DNA of 64,000 bases from Bacillus sp. AFS059628 (GCF_002571225.1 NZ_NVEC01000036.1:1-64000); one strand, 5' to 3'. Positions 30,387 through 38,748 are shown, counted from the first letter of the stretch. Numbers and translations: made by a program. Notes: generated from the letters alone by a model not told the origin.

Positions 30387-32156
30387 TTATTTCTCCAACT
30401 GATTGATGGCAGTAGCAAGTATTGTACCCCATTGGGACCTTAAGTTGGTAAAAAGCATATCCTCATCGTCGAACATAGACTCTGCTTTACCAAAACTTAA
30501 AAGAAGTAACATAAATGCATCACGGTTTCTTTGCTTATCAAGGCCTCGTTGCACAACTTCCTCATTTTCACCCACCTGAAGTTCACCACATAGTGGAACA
30601 AATACCTTTTCATAGAACGGATGATTCACGTTAAGCTTGACAATAACCTTGCCAAGAATGTGTTCCGTTTCAAAGAAGATATTCTGCGGATAACTTACTG
30701 GCTCAATTTTATAAGGCTTTTGTTTAATTGCCTCTTTCTTTTCTTCACGAGCTTTTTGGGTTTCTTCAGGAGTTTCCCTTGTTACCACAGTCTCTTGTAC
30801 AATATTGTCAATTTTCTTTTCTGCTTCTTCCTCAGTCATATCAATATTTTTCTTACCCCTTGGAAGAGTATCCGCTGCTTTGGCCATTACGTCCTCTGCT
30901 TTGCCAAAATCACCTGTTTCCTTAGCTTTTTCAGCTTCTACACGCTTCCAGTTATTTGTAATTTCTTTTCGTAAACTTTCAATAACAGGAGCTATCACCT
31001 GTCTGATCTTGTCACGAAGAGAAGGAACTGGCTCAGCACCGCGTTTGATGTATCTCACATGAAAATACTCATCTAATTCCGCAGGGAATGAAATCTCGCA
31101 TCCCCAAAAACGGTCTCTAAAATCATACGAAGCTTGCCCACGTACCCCCAAAATATAAGGAACCTTAGCATAAAGAACTTCACGATCAGCTCTAAGGATT
31201 GAAATACCTTCATTATCAGGAATCTTTCTCTTTTTAGCAAAATCAACACGGCCGTCACCTTGACTTTTCCGCCATTCTTTTGGGAGTAAGGACATTTTTA
31301 TTTTAATTTCGGCAGTCTCTCCATTTTCCGAGTTAGGAATTGGTAGGATAATTGTATCTTCACCCTTCAATTCAGCTTTTAGGTCTACACCATCTTTTGT
31401 ATCAAAGACGGTTGGCCCCATCATATATAACGGATCATGGAGATACACTTTAGAATCGTTAAGAAAGAACTCAACTCCACTGAAAATATACTTTCTAAAA
31501 GTTCTACCAATGAAGGTCGTTAATCCCGCGATGTGTTGGGAGGCTTCAATTCCTTGTTCTTTAATCATGTCATATTGTAATCGGTCGCAATCCTCTAAGA
31601 TAACGATAGTACCAGAAGAATCTGATAGATGCTCTGCATATGTTGCAGGGGGCTCTTTTTCAATTGGATGAGGAATTTCCATCTGCTCCTCATCACGAAT
31701 TTCATTTAGGTCAATATAGGTATATAAAAAAGGAGAATTTTTGCTGGTTCTCGTATAAACTTCAATTCTCCGAGCAACGGAAATCCCCCCAAGTGTTAAC
31801 CCAACACCAAATTTTCCAATTCCTTTTTTTCCACCAGCCGGAACAGAGCGTTCAGTCCAACCTAAAACCAGACATTTAGCTAAGAGATCTTCTGTCATTC
31901 CTGTACCATCATCTGTGATTGCGACTTGCTTAATAACATCAATTGCTTTTTTCTTTGTAGCAAACTTTTTATTTTCAGTCTCGATATCAATCCAAATCTT
32001 GCTTGACTTTGCTTCCACACCATTGTCAATGATCTCACCAATTCCGCTATCGAAACTGTATTCTGCATAGCGTAGTGATTCAAATAAATTCGAGGCCTTA
32101 ATCAATGGCTGCTCGACGTTCAAATTACCTTTTCCTACTGTTACTTTGTTTTTCAT
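30387..32156 (-). CDS. GHKL (Hsp90/MORC-type) ATPase, candidate defence sensor
   Basis: The 589-residue protein has a GHKL ATP-binding domain: N-box GEIIDNGVEA (E41, N45), G1 motif TDDGTG (81-86), G2 loop GKKGIGKFGVG (109-119) and a later GTIVILED. The middle (about 200-400) is an S5-like transducer region and the C-terminal third is an acidic coiled coil (EEEAEKKIDNIVQETVVTRE) plus a globular end. Prokaryotic MORC/Hsp90-like ATPases occur in several nuclease-containing conflict systems. GGAGGGAATATCCC precedes the ATG. The downstream GIY-YIG gene completes the operon. Confidence 0.85.
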   Translation of the reverse strand: MKNKVTVGKGNLNVEQPLIKASNLFESLRYAEYSFDSGIGEIIDNGVEAKSSKIWIDIETENKKFATKKKAIDVIKQVAITDDGTGMTEDLLAKCLVLGWTERSVPAGGKKGIGKFGVGLTLGGISVARRIEVYTRTSKNSPFLYTYIDLNEIRDEEQMEIPHPIEKEPPATYAEHLSDSSGTIVILEDCDRLQYDMIKEQGIEASQHIAGLTTFIGRTFRKYIFSGVEFFLNDSKVYLHDPLYMMGPTVFDTKDGVDLKAELKGEDTIILPIPNSENGETAEIKIKMSLLPKEWRKSQGDGRVDFAKKRKIPDNEGISILRADREVLYAKVPYILGVRGQASYDFRDRFWGCEISFPAELDEYFHVRYIKRGAEPVPSLRDKIRQVIAPVIESLRKEITNNWKRVEAEKAKETGDFGKAEDVMAKAADTLPRGKKNIDMTEEEAEKKIDNIVQETVVTRETPEETQKAREEKKEAIKQKPYKIEPVSYPQNIFFETEHILGKVIVKLNVNHPFYEKVFVPLCGELQVGENEEVVQRGLDKQRNRDAFMLLLLSFGKAESMFDDEDMLFTNLRSQWGTILATAINQLEK

Positions 32157-32205
32157 GGGATATTCCCTCCAATAATTTTTTCGAGTCTGTTTTCAATTAC
32201 CAAAA

Positions 32206-32236
32206 CAAAAAAGACCTGCTGTCAGCAGGTCTCATT
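32206..32236. terminator. Hairpin in the gap after the ATPase gene
   Basis: AGACCTGCTG pairs with CAGCAGGTCT; A residues precede and a weak T-tract follows. The rest of the gap 32157-32812 has no gene I can support, only the promoter at 32727. Confidence 0.55.
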
Positions 32237-32726
32237 AAAAGTCAAATTATGGTAACAGAAAATCAGAAATTCGTGCCAATATAATATAAGACAAAAAATC
32301 CCTAGTCTTATAGCATTTAAAACCATTATTGAAAGAAACATACTAATGGTATGTAAGCAACGATTACACTGAACATTCTGTTCCCACGGACTTTGCCATG
32401 AGACCCTTCAGACTCGCTAATTACATCTTAAGTGAAAGGCCCAAGATTTGTAAAGGAATATTTTTATATTTTTAGTAAATTTCGAATTAAAAAACCAATA
32501 CTATTTTGTTTAAAACTCCCGCCTCCCTTTAAGTTCAGTCATTTTGTTCAACCTTAATTTTAAAGAAATATTTTTTCTACGCCCCTCTTTAATTCTCAAA
32601 TTGGTAATGGTCTTTGTCTTTTTGTTGTGATTGATTGATGAGGCACTCCATAAAAACACTATCAGTTTTATTTACTTCCACTAATGCATCACCAAAGTTC
32701 CTTAAAGTGCTGTTTTTTTATTGTAA

Positions 32727-32770
32727 TTCGACAAAATATGACAATATACAAATAATTTGTTTGCTACCAT
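32727..32770 (+). promoter_or_regulatory. Tandem Spo0A-like boxes and promoter, copy 4
   Basis: TTCGACA (32727-32733), TATGACA (32737-32743), 21 bases, TACCAT (32765-32770), then the shared leader GATGAGAAATCTTACATTTT. A T8 tract precedes it. Confidence 0.65.
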
Positions 32771-32812
32771 GAGATGAGAAATCTTACATTTTAGATACTA
32801 GGAGGATATATT

Positions 32813-33559
32813 TTGAAAAATAAACTATTAATCGCACTATCAAGCTGCGCTTTAATCATGGGATTAGCAGCTTGCTCATCTAACGAAACAACAAGTACTT
32901 CTAATAACTCTAAAGCTGAAGAGAAAGCACAAAAAGAAGTAGAAAAAGCTCAGAAGGCTGAAGAAAAAGAGAAAGCGAAAAAAGAAAAGGAAGAACAGAA
33001 GGAAGCTGAAAAGCAACAAGAAAAAGAAAAGAAAGAGCAAGAAAAAAAGGATAATGAAGAACAGAAGAAACAAGAAGAAAACTCCAAGCCAGCTGCAAAT
33101 GCAGATAAAGTTACATATGAAAACGAAATTAAGCCTACTATTGATGAAATGATAAAGGAATATGATGAAATTTGGAATCAGGACTGGAGACCTATTTGGG
33201 GAGAAGCGAGTAAAGACCCAGAATCTCTAGACAAGAACGCTTTAAAAGAGAAAATGGAGTCAATTACAAATCGATATGATGCACTGTCAAATAAAAATAC
33301 AGCATTTAAAAGTGGCTCAAAGCTAACTGATCCTGTGTTAAAAGAAAAGATCGAGAAATTTAGAGTGGAGTTTGGACTAGCAACTAACTATAGAAGTAAT
33401 GCTGGAAGAGCTGTAACTCAAGGTATAAAAGGTTTAGCACCAATGAAAGACAGAATGAATGAAGCTCAAAAATCAGTTAAGCTTTCTGATCAGAAGTTAC
33501 TTAATGCTGTAGCCAGCTTAACTGAGGTAGAATCAAAATTAGGTGTTAGTCGTAATTAG
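32813..33559 (+). CDS. Lipoprotein with long Lys/Glu coiled coil
   Basis: The 248-residue protein starts at TTG with AGGAGG seven bases upstream. A lipoprotein signal ends in LAAC (Cys21). Residues about 35-95 are an almost pure Lys/Glu/Gln helix, a probable stalk across the cell wall, followed by a helical head (NEIKPTIDEMIKEYDEIWNQ). It is exported and lipid-anchored, and transcribed from a Spo0A-box promoter. The head is not assigned to a family. Confidence 0.75.
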   Translation: MKNKLLIALSSCALIMGLAACSSNETTSTSNNSKAEEKAQKEVEKAQKAEEKEKAKKEKEEQKEAEKQQEKEKKEQEKKDNEEQKKQEENSKPAANADKVTYENEIKPTIDEMIKEYDEIWNQDWRPIWGEASKDPESLDKNALKEKMESITNRYDALSNKNTAFKSGSKLTDPVLKEKIEKFRVEFGLATNYRSNAGRAVTQGIKGLAPMKDRMNEAQKSVKLSDQKLLNAVASLTEVESKLGVSRN

Positions 33560-33614
33560 ACACTCGAAAGAGTGCTCTTATTACTTGAAACATTAAATGA
33601 AAGGAACAAACTAC

Positions 33615-34532
33615 GTGAATAAAAAAGCTGTATTTCTATTTTTAGGCGCTATTATTAGCATAGTTATTTATATTTTCTTTTATGATATTTTAGAATTTCT
33701 AAAAAAATCAGATCCAAAAACCATACCAATTATTAGTTTAATAGGCGGATTCACCGGGGCGTCTATTGGTCAAGTTGTCGGACATTATTTCACACAAAGT
33801 CGAGACACAATCAAAGATACAAAAGAAAAATATCAAAATCTTTACTCTCCAATTGCACACAAAATAATATATTACCTAGAGTGTGAACAGGATTATTTCA
33901 AAAAAATTCTGATGCCAAGCTATTTAGGAAGATCAACACATTCCACACCCGATCAAGCATTTAAGAATGTTCTAGATATAGTGAATAATAATATGAAATA
34001 TGCTACACCTGAAATCATTGCAATGTCCGAAGAGCTAAACAGGTTATCCAATAGTAATTGGAACGAAAATCGAAGTAAAAGAATGCAATTATGCGAATCT
34101 CTTCTCACTAAATATTTATATCTAAGTAAAAATTTAAACTCCATATTACCAACTACAGAAAAATCAGTTACAGACGCTTTATTTATATGTAAGTTTGATA
34201 TTTTGTGCAAATCTTGTTATTACTATAAATTACCCGGTCATTTCTTAAATCATGGTGATATAATTAGTTCCGTCAAAAACACAAATGAATTAAACAAACA
34301 AATCGATAAAGCAAAAAAACAAATCATTAAATTAAGAGAGAAAAATAAAAAGCATAATGATAAGATGGTAGCATCCTGCTTCGATCCAGGTATTACATGC
34401 TTAAAAAACATAATTGAAACTATCTCATCAAATATTGATATTAAGGTTAATTTAATGACAGTTGCTTACAATGACGAAAAAGAGATGAATGATTACATCA
34501 GTCAGATGGATGCGCATGGTGTTGTCGGATAA
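33615..34532 (+). CDS. Membrane-anchored hypothetical protein
   Basis: An AAAGGA site favours the GTG at 33615 over the ATG at 33597, giving 305 residues (MNKKAVFLFLGAIISIVIYI). Two membrane helices at the N-terminus (about 4-24 and 36-55) are joined by a short loop, followed by a helical cytosolic domain with YQNLYSPIAHKIIYYLECEQ and a CKSCYYY cluster. It follows the lipoprotein by about 55 bp, possibly in the same transcript. Family not recognised; the layout resembles membrane-anchored effectors. Confidence 0.6.
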   Translation: MNKKAVFLFLGAIISIVIYIFFYDILEFLKKSDPKTIPIISLIGGFTGASIGQVVGHYFTQSRDTIKDTKEKYQNLYSPIAHKIIYYLECEQDYFKKILMPSYLGRSTHSTPDQAFKNVLDIVNNNMKYATPEIIAMSEELNRLSNSNWNENRSKRMQLCESLLTKYLYLSKNLNSILPTTEKSVTDALFICKFDILCKSCYYYKLPGHFLNHGDIISSVKNTNELNKQIDKAKKQIIKLREKNKKHNDKMVASCFDPGITCLKNIIETISSNIDIKVNLMTVAYNDEKEMNDYISQMDAHGVVG

Positions 34533-34579
34533 AAAAAGAGTTACGTTTCTCTTTTTCGAGTAAATATAGATTCGAACCG

Positions 34580-34702
34580 TATTTCTCAATGAACGATATA
34601 ACTTAATATAGTAAAGTAATATTTGGATGGGAGTCCAATACATATTATTAAAATTAAAGTGGTTCAAGTCGGAAGACACCTTAGGGTGTCTTTTCTTTAT
34701 GC
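34580..34702 (+). repeat. Cargo-spacer repeat, full copy (F)
   Basis: All parts are present: TTTCTCAATGAACGATATAA, TAGTAAAGTAATATTTGG, hairpin TTGGA-TGGGAG-TCCAA, TTAAAGTGGTTCAAGTCGG and the GACACC-TTAG-GGTGTC terminator. The hairpin loop differs from copies A and K while the stem is kept. Confidence 0.75.
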
Positions 34703-34798
34703 TACCCTTTCAGAATATTACTTATCTTGAAATATAAGTTCATTATAGTTCCTTTATGTTAAAATTAGGTAAAATAATGCTGCAAAAGGAGCTACAAA

Positions 34799-35350
34799 AT
34801 GAAATTCAAATTTATTGCAATAATATTTAGTGTTTTGTTATTAAATGCTTGTTCATCCACTAATAGTAATTCAAATGTTGTTGATGATCATTCACCTACA
34901 GAAACAGTAAAAAAATATCATGAAGCTATAATAAAAAAAGATATAAGTACAGCTAAAAAAATTGGTATACATCAAGGGAGTGAATCTAGTAAAACACCTT
35001 CTGATGAAGAAGTAAAAAAATATATGGATGATTTTTCAAATGAAATTGATAAATTGGGCGGTTTAGAGAAAATTAAGTTTAAAGAAATAGAGAAAAAAGA
35101 TATTAAAGAAGAAAACATCAAAAGTTTTGATGAAAAATATGATAAAAATTGGTCAATGGTAATGGTGAACTATAGGGAATTCATTGACAAACTTAAACCA
35201 AATGAAGCAAAAACAGGATCTGGATTAGTATATTATTTTCTAAGTAAGGTAGATGGCGAATATTATATCGTTAATAATACAGGTGGAAATATATCCGCTG
35301 TGGTTAAAGAGGGACGAGAAAGTAAATATGTTAAAAACAAAAAAGACTAG
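34799..35350 (+). CDS. Small lipoprotein (DUF4878/NTF2-like)
   Basis: The 183-residue protein has a lipoprotein signal ending LNAC (Cys18) and a compact domain (PTETVKKYHEAIIKKDISTA, KSFDEKYDKNWSMVMVNYRE, SGLVYYFLSKVDGEYYIVNN) with the helix-then-sheet order of DUF4878/NTF2-like folds. GGAGCTACAAA precedes the ATG. It is a single gene with a terminator overlapping its stop codon. It probably sits on the outer face of the membrane; its ligand is unknown. Confidence 0.7.
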   Translation: MKFKFIAIIFSVLLLNACSSTNSNSNVVDDHSPTETVKKYHEAIIKKDISTAKKIGIHQGSESSKTPSDEEVKKYMDDFSNEIDKLGGLEKIKFKEIEKKDIKEENIKSFDEKYDKNWSMVMVNYREFIDKLKPNEAKTGSGLVYYFLSKVDGEYYIVNNTGGNISAVVKEGRESKYVKNKKD

Positions 35351-35371
35351 AATTTACTAGTCTTTTTTGTT
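35336..35371. terminator. Bidirectional terminator
   Basis: AAAAAAGACTAG pairs with CTAGTCTTTTTT (six-base loop). Confidence 0.8.
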
Positions 35372-35415
35372 TATTCATTTAAAATCCCTCTAATATATCG
35401 CGGATATTATTAAAT

Positions 35416-36171
35416 TTATTGGTACTTTAATGGATCTTTCTTATCATATGTACCATTTTCCTTATCTTCTTTTATTTTTTCTTCTCTTTCTTTCTGATGT
35501 TCTTCATAAGTTTGACCTTCATTTTCTATTGTAGAATCATCTTTATTATCTGGTAAAACACCTTCAATGTATATATTAGTTAAAGGTGTTTCTTCAGCCT
35601 TTTCTTCCATAAAATTATATTTATAAACATAACCATTTTCATCTAAGGCATAGTATCCAGTAGTAACCATTCTTCCTTTATTGTTATCTTTCTTGAACGC
35701 ATAAACTAGTTTGTTATCAGGCGTTGTGCTTTCAGATTTCTCTAATTCATATTCCTCATGTTTTGCGTTTTTAGGCATGAGATACTCTTTTAATGACATT
35801 TCTAATTCTGCAACACTTAAACGTCCTTCTGCATTTGATTTAGGAGCTATAAAGGTTTTATCTGTTAATTGTTTTTTCAGCTTTTCTTTATCAGTATTTG
35901 GTGACGTTTTTTGTTCAGTTTCCTTATTAATCTCTGTACTATCGGTATTATTTTGTTTTTCATCTGTTTTAGATTCTAAATCTGCATTTTTTTGTTTTAA
36001 ATCTTCATTTTCTTTTTTTAATGATTCTAGTTCTTCTTTCGTATTTTGTGATTCATTATTCGATTTAGTACTAGTATTTTGTTGTTCGCTAGCTTTACTT
36101 GAAGAATTATCACAAGCTTGTAACAGTAGTATTGACGCCGTAATCATTGATATAACTATACCTTTTTTCAT
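35416..36171 (-). CDS. Lipoprotein with coiled-coil stalk
   Basis: The ATG at 36171 follows GAGGGGATTTT, giving 251 residues. A lipoprotein signal ends LLQAC; then come a Ser/Asn/Gln-rich linker, a coiled coil (ESLKKENEDLKQKNADLESK) and a C-terminal domain (SVAELEMSLKEYLMPKNAKH, GRMVTTGYYALDENGYVYKY). Although unrelated in its head, it repeats the signal-stalk-head plan of the 32.8-kb lipoprotein. It stands alone on the minus strand between two spacer repeats. Confidence 0.7.
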   Translation of the reverse strand: MKKGIVISMITASILLLQACDNSSSKASEQQNTSTKSNNESQNTKEELESLKKENEDLKQKNADLESKTDEKQNNTDSTEINKETEQKTSPNTDKEKLKKQLTDKTFIAPKSNAEGRLSVAELEMSLKEYLMPKNAKHEEYELEKSESTTPDNKLVYAFKKDNNKGRMVTTGYYALDENGYVYKYNFMEEKAEETPLTNIYIEGVLPDNKDDSTIENEGQTYEEHQKEREEKIKEDKENGTYDKKDPLKYQ

Positions 36172-36261
36172 AAAATCCCCTCTTCTTCTATTCATTTCCA
36201 CTATATACCTTATAATGTATAACTGTCTTCGTCAAACTATCTTAATATAATCTCTAACATC

Positions 36262-36325
36262 TATTACTAAAATTACGGTAGTTCAAGTCGGAGGAAGGCA
36301 CCTTAGGGGGTCTTTTCTTTATGCA
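36262..36325 (+). repeat. Cargo-spacer repeat, partial copy (G)
   Basis: ATTACGGTAGTTCAAGTCGG and a GGCACC-TTAG-GGGGTC stem (one change) with TTTTCTTTATGC. The following 80 bases repeat those after copy H. Confidence 0.65.
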
Positions 36326-36377
36326 TAAAAAAGCCTTATCTCCCTATAAAAAGATAAGACCTTTATATACTACCTAT

Positions 36378-36495
36378 TATCCGATCCATCAGTTTCATAA
36401 CACATTTAGCTTCTCCAAAAAGACCACCAGTGTCCTATTCTCCACCATAATACGCATACTTCCCAGGTAAACCATTATCTCGTATACTTGGATAT
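36378..36495 (-). pseudogene. Remnant of the long small-membrane-protein C-terminus
   Basis: The minus strand reads in fragments YAYYGGE, DTGGLFGEAKCV and MDRIIG, which matches the C-terminus HYGGEWDTGGLFGEAKCVYN of the gene at 37229-37573. A stop replaces the tryptophan (TAG in the place of TGG). The flanking repeats are shared too, so a whole module was duplicated and this copy has lost part of its gene. Confidence 0.65.
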
Positions 36496-36510
36496 GATTT
36501 TAGTTTATAT

Positions 36511-36711
36511 TCATAAACCTAAACCATAACAATATAACCAGATTACCATGATTAGAATTCCCATAACAGTAACTAATAGGAGTTTACCATCCGGACCTGT
36601 AATAACTTCTTTTAGATTTTCTTTTGCTTGTTGTTTCTTTTCTCCACTTGAAAAGAGATAAATAATGAAATAAGTAACCACTAAGAAGAATGAGAATATT
36701 ATATCTATCAT
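36511..36711 (-). CDS. Small membrane protein family, member 1
   Basis: The 66-residue protein has two membrane helices (about 2-19 and 45-63) separated by a cytosolic loop SSGEKKQQAKENLKEVITGP DGKLLL. The loop pattern S-x-G-E-x3-x-A-K-x2-L-K-E-x3-G-P-D/E-G-K-x-L-L recurs in four other loci of this window. GGAGGTACATAAGTA precedes the ATG. Its upstream region is also homologous to those of its paralogues. Function unknown. Confidence 0.75.
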   Translation of the reverse strand: MIDIIFSFFLVVTYFIIYLFSSGEKKQQAKENLKEVITGPDGKLLLVTVMGILIMVIWLYCYGLGL

Positions 36712-36796
36712 TACTTATGTACCTCCTAATATATATGTACCTTTAATTATCCAGTAATTTTCTTGCACCTTGTATCAGCCTGAGTAACTGGAATGC

Positions 36797-36997
36797 TTAG
36801 TTCAATAAAAACCAAATGATAAAAATTACTCCTATAACTGCTAAAGTTCCAAAAAAACCTACCAACATTTTTCCCTCAGGACCATTAATAAGCTCTTTTA
36901 AAACTTCTTTTGCTATTCGCTGACCTTTACCACTTAAAGTTATTGAAAGAATAAAGAATATTACCACTAATACAAATGAAAAAATTATTAGTTCCAT
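36797..36997 (-). CDS. Small membrane protein family, member 2
   Basis: The 66-residue protein repeats the family plan: helix (SFVLVVIFFILSITL), loop SGKGQRIAKEVLKELINGPE GKMLV and helix (GTLAVIGVIFIIWFLL). GGAGGTATACAAGTC precedes the ATG. Upstream DNA 37005-37140 is a near copy of 37577-37720, which contains the same promoter-like TATAATGTATAAGGAAATTA on the minus strand. Confidence 0.75.
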   Translation of the reverse strand: MELIIFSFVLVVIFFILSITLSGKGQRIAKEVLKELINGPEGKMLVGFFGTLAVIGVIFIIWFLLN

Positions 36998-37004
36998 GAC
37001 TTGT

Positions 37005-37140
37005 ATACCTCCCTAATATATGTTCGTTATTAATTAACCAATAATTTCCTTATACATTATACCAACTAGGGTACATGGAAGTATAACAAATTATTTTTAT
37101 AATTTAATTTATTAATAGGGATGGCATTTATACAGGATAG
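37005..37140 (-). repeat. Promoter-leader repeat of the small membrane family
   Basis: This stretch is a near-identical copy of 37577-37720: CATATATTAGGAGGTA, ATTATTGGTTAATTAATA, TATAATGTATAAGGAA and further upstream AT-rich DNA through GGCATTTATACAGGATAG. Shorter versions precede the genes at 36711, 41261 and 41515, so the gene and its promoter were duplicated as one unit. Confidence 0.7.
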
Positions 37141-37184
37141 CTCAAGTTGGAGGAAGGCACCTTTGGGTGTCTTTTCTTTATGCA
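37136..37184 (+). repeat. Cargo-spacer repeat, partial copy (H)
   Basis: CTCAAGTTGGAGGAAGGCACC, stem GGCACC-TTTG-GGTGTC, TTTTCTTTATGCATAAAAAAG. Confidence 0.65.
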
Positions 37185-37228
37185 TAAAAAAGCCTTATCT
37201 TCCTATAAAAAGATAAGGCCTTTATATA

Positions 37229-37573
37229 CTACCTATTATCCGATTCATCGGTTTTATTATAAACACATTTAGCTTCTCCAAAAAGACCGCCGGTGTCCCA
37301 TTCGCCACCATAATGAGCACACTTCAAAGGGGTACGATCGTTTCTCATACTTGGATTTGAAGGTGGTTCATTGCCATTATTTACAATACTACCAACAATA
37401 AATATCCCTCCGATTACAAATACCACAGCAACGATTAAGAGTGTTTTCCCATTAGGACCGGTAACAATGTCATTTACAACTTCTTTTACTTCTTGCTGAG
37501 TTTCACCTTTTGAAAATAATGAAAGAATAATAGAGATTATAAATATGAAAAATAACCCTATTATAAATACCAT
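37229..37573 (-). CDS. Small membrane protein family, long member with Cys-containing tail
   Basis: The 114-residue protein begins like its relatives (MVFIIGLFFIFIISIILSLF, SKGETQQEVKEVVNDIVTGP NGKTLL, then a helix VAVVFVIGGIFIVGSIV) and adds an extracellular tail of about 45 residues with KCAHYGGEWDTGGLFGEAKC. The two cysteines may form a disulfide. GGAGGTACATAATTC precedes the ATG. It may be the ancestral form, with the short ones having lost the tail; the remnant at 36378 supports this. Confidence 0.75.
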   Translation of the reverse strand: MVFIIGLFFIFIISIILSLFSKGETQQEVKEVVNDIVTGPNGKTLLIVAVVFVIGGIFIVGSIVNNGNEPPSNPSMRNDRTPLKCAHYGGEWDTGGLFGEAKCVYNKTDESDNR

Positions 37574-37576
37574 GAA

Positions 37577-37720
37577 TTATGTACCTCCCTAATATATGTT
37601 AGCTATTAATTAACCAATAATTTCCTTATACATTATATCAGCTAGGGTAAACAGAAGTATAACAAATTATTTTTATAGTTTAATGTATTAATCGGGGCGG
37701 CATTTATACAGGATAGTTTA
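37577..37720 (-). repeat. Promoter-leader repeat of the small membrane family, second long copy
   Basis: Near-identical to 37005-37140; it supplies the promoter of the long family member. Confidence 0.7.
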
Positions 37721-37757
37721 AGTCGGAGGGAGGCGCCTTAGGGTGTCTTTTTTATTT
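37716..37757 (+). repeat. Cargo-spacer repeat, partial copy (I)
   Basis: GTTTAAGTCGGAGGGAGGCG, stem GGCGCC-TTAG-GGTGTC, T-run. It abuts Spo0A-like promoter copy 5. Confidence 0.65.
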
Positions 37758-37759
37758 TT

Positions 37760-37803
37760 TTCGACAAAATATGACAATTAGTAAATGATTCATTTGCTAA
37801 TAT
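37760..37803 (+). promoter_or_regulatory. Tandem Spo0A-like boxes and promoter, copy 5
   Basis: TTCGACA (37760-37766), TATGACA (37770-37776), 21 bases, TAATAT (37798-37803), then the shared leader GATGAGAAATCTTACATTTT. Confidence 0.65.
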
Positions 37804-37867
37804 AAGATGAGAAATCTTACATTTTGCAAATTGCATTCCAGAAAAACAACAAGAATTGAGGAAAACT

Positions 37868-38701
37868 ATGAAAAGAATCATTTTGACTATTATCACTGCA
37901 ATGTTTATTTTATCCGGTTGTGGTGGACCAGAACATACTACTGAGAATTTGAATAGTATTGTCTCCGAAATATCAAAGGATAAAGAAATTAAGAATTATC
38001 TAAAGTCCGTAATATATAAAGAACTAGAAAATACAGATCCAAATGCTGAAAATCCATATTATTCTTATGACATCGTGGCTTCCCTTAACGATTCATTTGA
38101 TAAATTACAACCTAAAGAACAATATGAATACTTAGTATCCATAGGTAAACTCATTGAAAAACAAGGTGGAAAACCACAAGGTAAAGATGGTGCGGGAGAT
38201 CTGTACTGTGGACAAGGCATTTCATGCGAAGTGTTTAGTATTGTATTGAAAACAGAGCAACACGAATATTACGCATCTTATAGCTACCTTCATTCAGTTG
38301 GAGATGAGCTGCACTTAGATGATAAAGATAAAAGTTATATTGAAAGTAATATTATTTACGATGCAAGTGCTAAAGATGGAATACCTGTTAAACCCGTCAA
38401 AACTGAAACCAGTACTACACCACCTTCAACTGACACTTCCTCTTCAGCTAATGAAGAAGTAGAAAAGATTAAGAATGCTACTGGTAGGGATTGGGTTGAT
38501 TTATCATTTGATGATAAATTTATATATGTTCAAACAGTTATTGAATCGATGAAGTCTGCAGGTAGATCAGTAACGGCCGACGCATATTGGTTTATTGATG
38601 CATTAAACGCCTACTATGGAGGCGGAAAAGACGCTAGTGCATCAGATAAAATAATTGATATTATGGCAATGTCCGGAGTTTCTGGTGGCGTAATCAAGTA
38701 A
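37868..38701 (+). CDS. Lipoprotein behind Spo0A-like promoter
   Basis: The ATG at 37868 follows GAGGAAAACT (a TTG four codons earlier would swallow that site), giving 277 residues. The signal ends ILSGC (lipobox). The exported part has an N-terminal domain (KSVIYKELENTDPNAENPYY, QGISCEVFSIVLKTEQHEYY), a Thr/Ser/Pro linker (about 180-200) and a C-terminal helical domain (WVDLSFDDKFIYVQTVIESM, ADAYWFIDALNAYYGGGKDA). No family name is certain. It is a single-gene unit between spacer repeats I and J. Confidence 0.7.
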   Translation: MKRIILTIITAMFILSGCGGPEHTTENLNSIVSEISKDKEIKNYLKSVIYKELENTDPNAENPYYSYDIVASLNDSFDKLQPKEQYEYLVSIGKLIEKQGGKPQGKDGAGDLYCGQGISCEVFSIVLKTEQHEYYASYSYLHSVGDELHLDDKDKSYIESNIIYDASAKDGIPVKPVKTETSTTPPSTDTSSSANEEVEKIKNATGRDWVDLSFDDKFIYVQTVIESMKSAGRSVTADAYWFIDALNAYYGGGKDASASDKIIDIMAMSGVSGGVIK

Positions 38702-38748
38702 ATTAAAGTGGTTCAAATCGGAAGGCACCTTTAGGTGTCTTTTCTTTT
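38701..38748 (+). repeat. Cargo-spacer repeat, partial copy (J)
   Basis: ATTAAAGTGGTTCAAATCGG, stem GGCACC-TTTAG-GTGTC, TTTTCTTTTG. It ends the lipoprotein transcript. Confidence 0.65.

Noticed and set aside
30621-31062. Overlapping plus-strand frames opposite the GHKL ATPase
   Set aside because: They are antisense shadows of a well-supported gene, with low-complexity Phe/Leu/Ser content and no start signals.
32876-33098. Minus-strand frames rich in Phe/Leu opposite the Lys/Glu lipoprotein
   Set aside because: They mirror the AAR/GAR codons of the coiled coil on the other strand and have no start signals.
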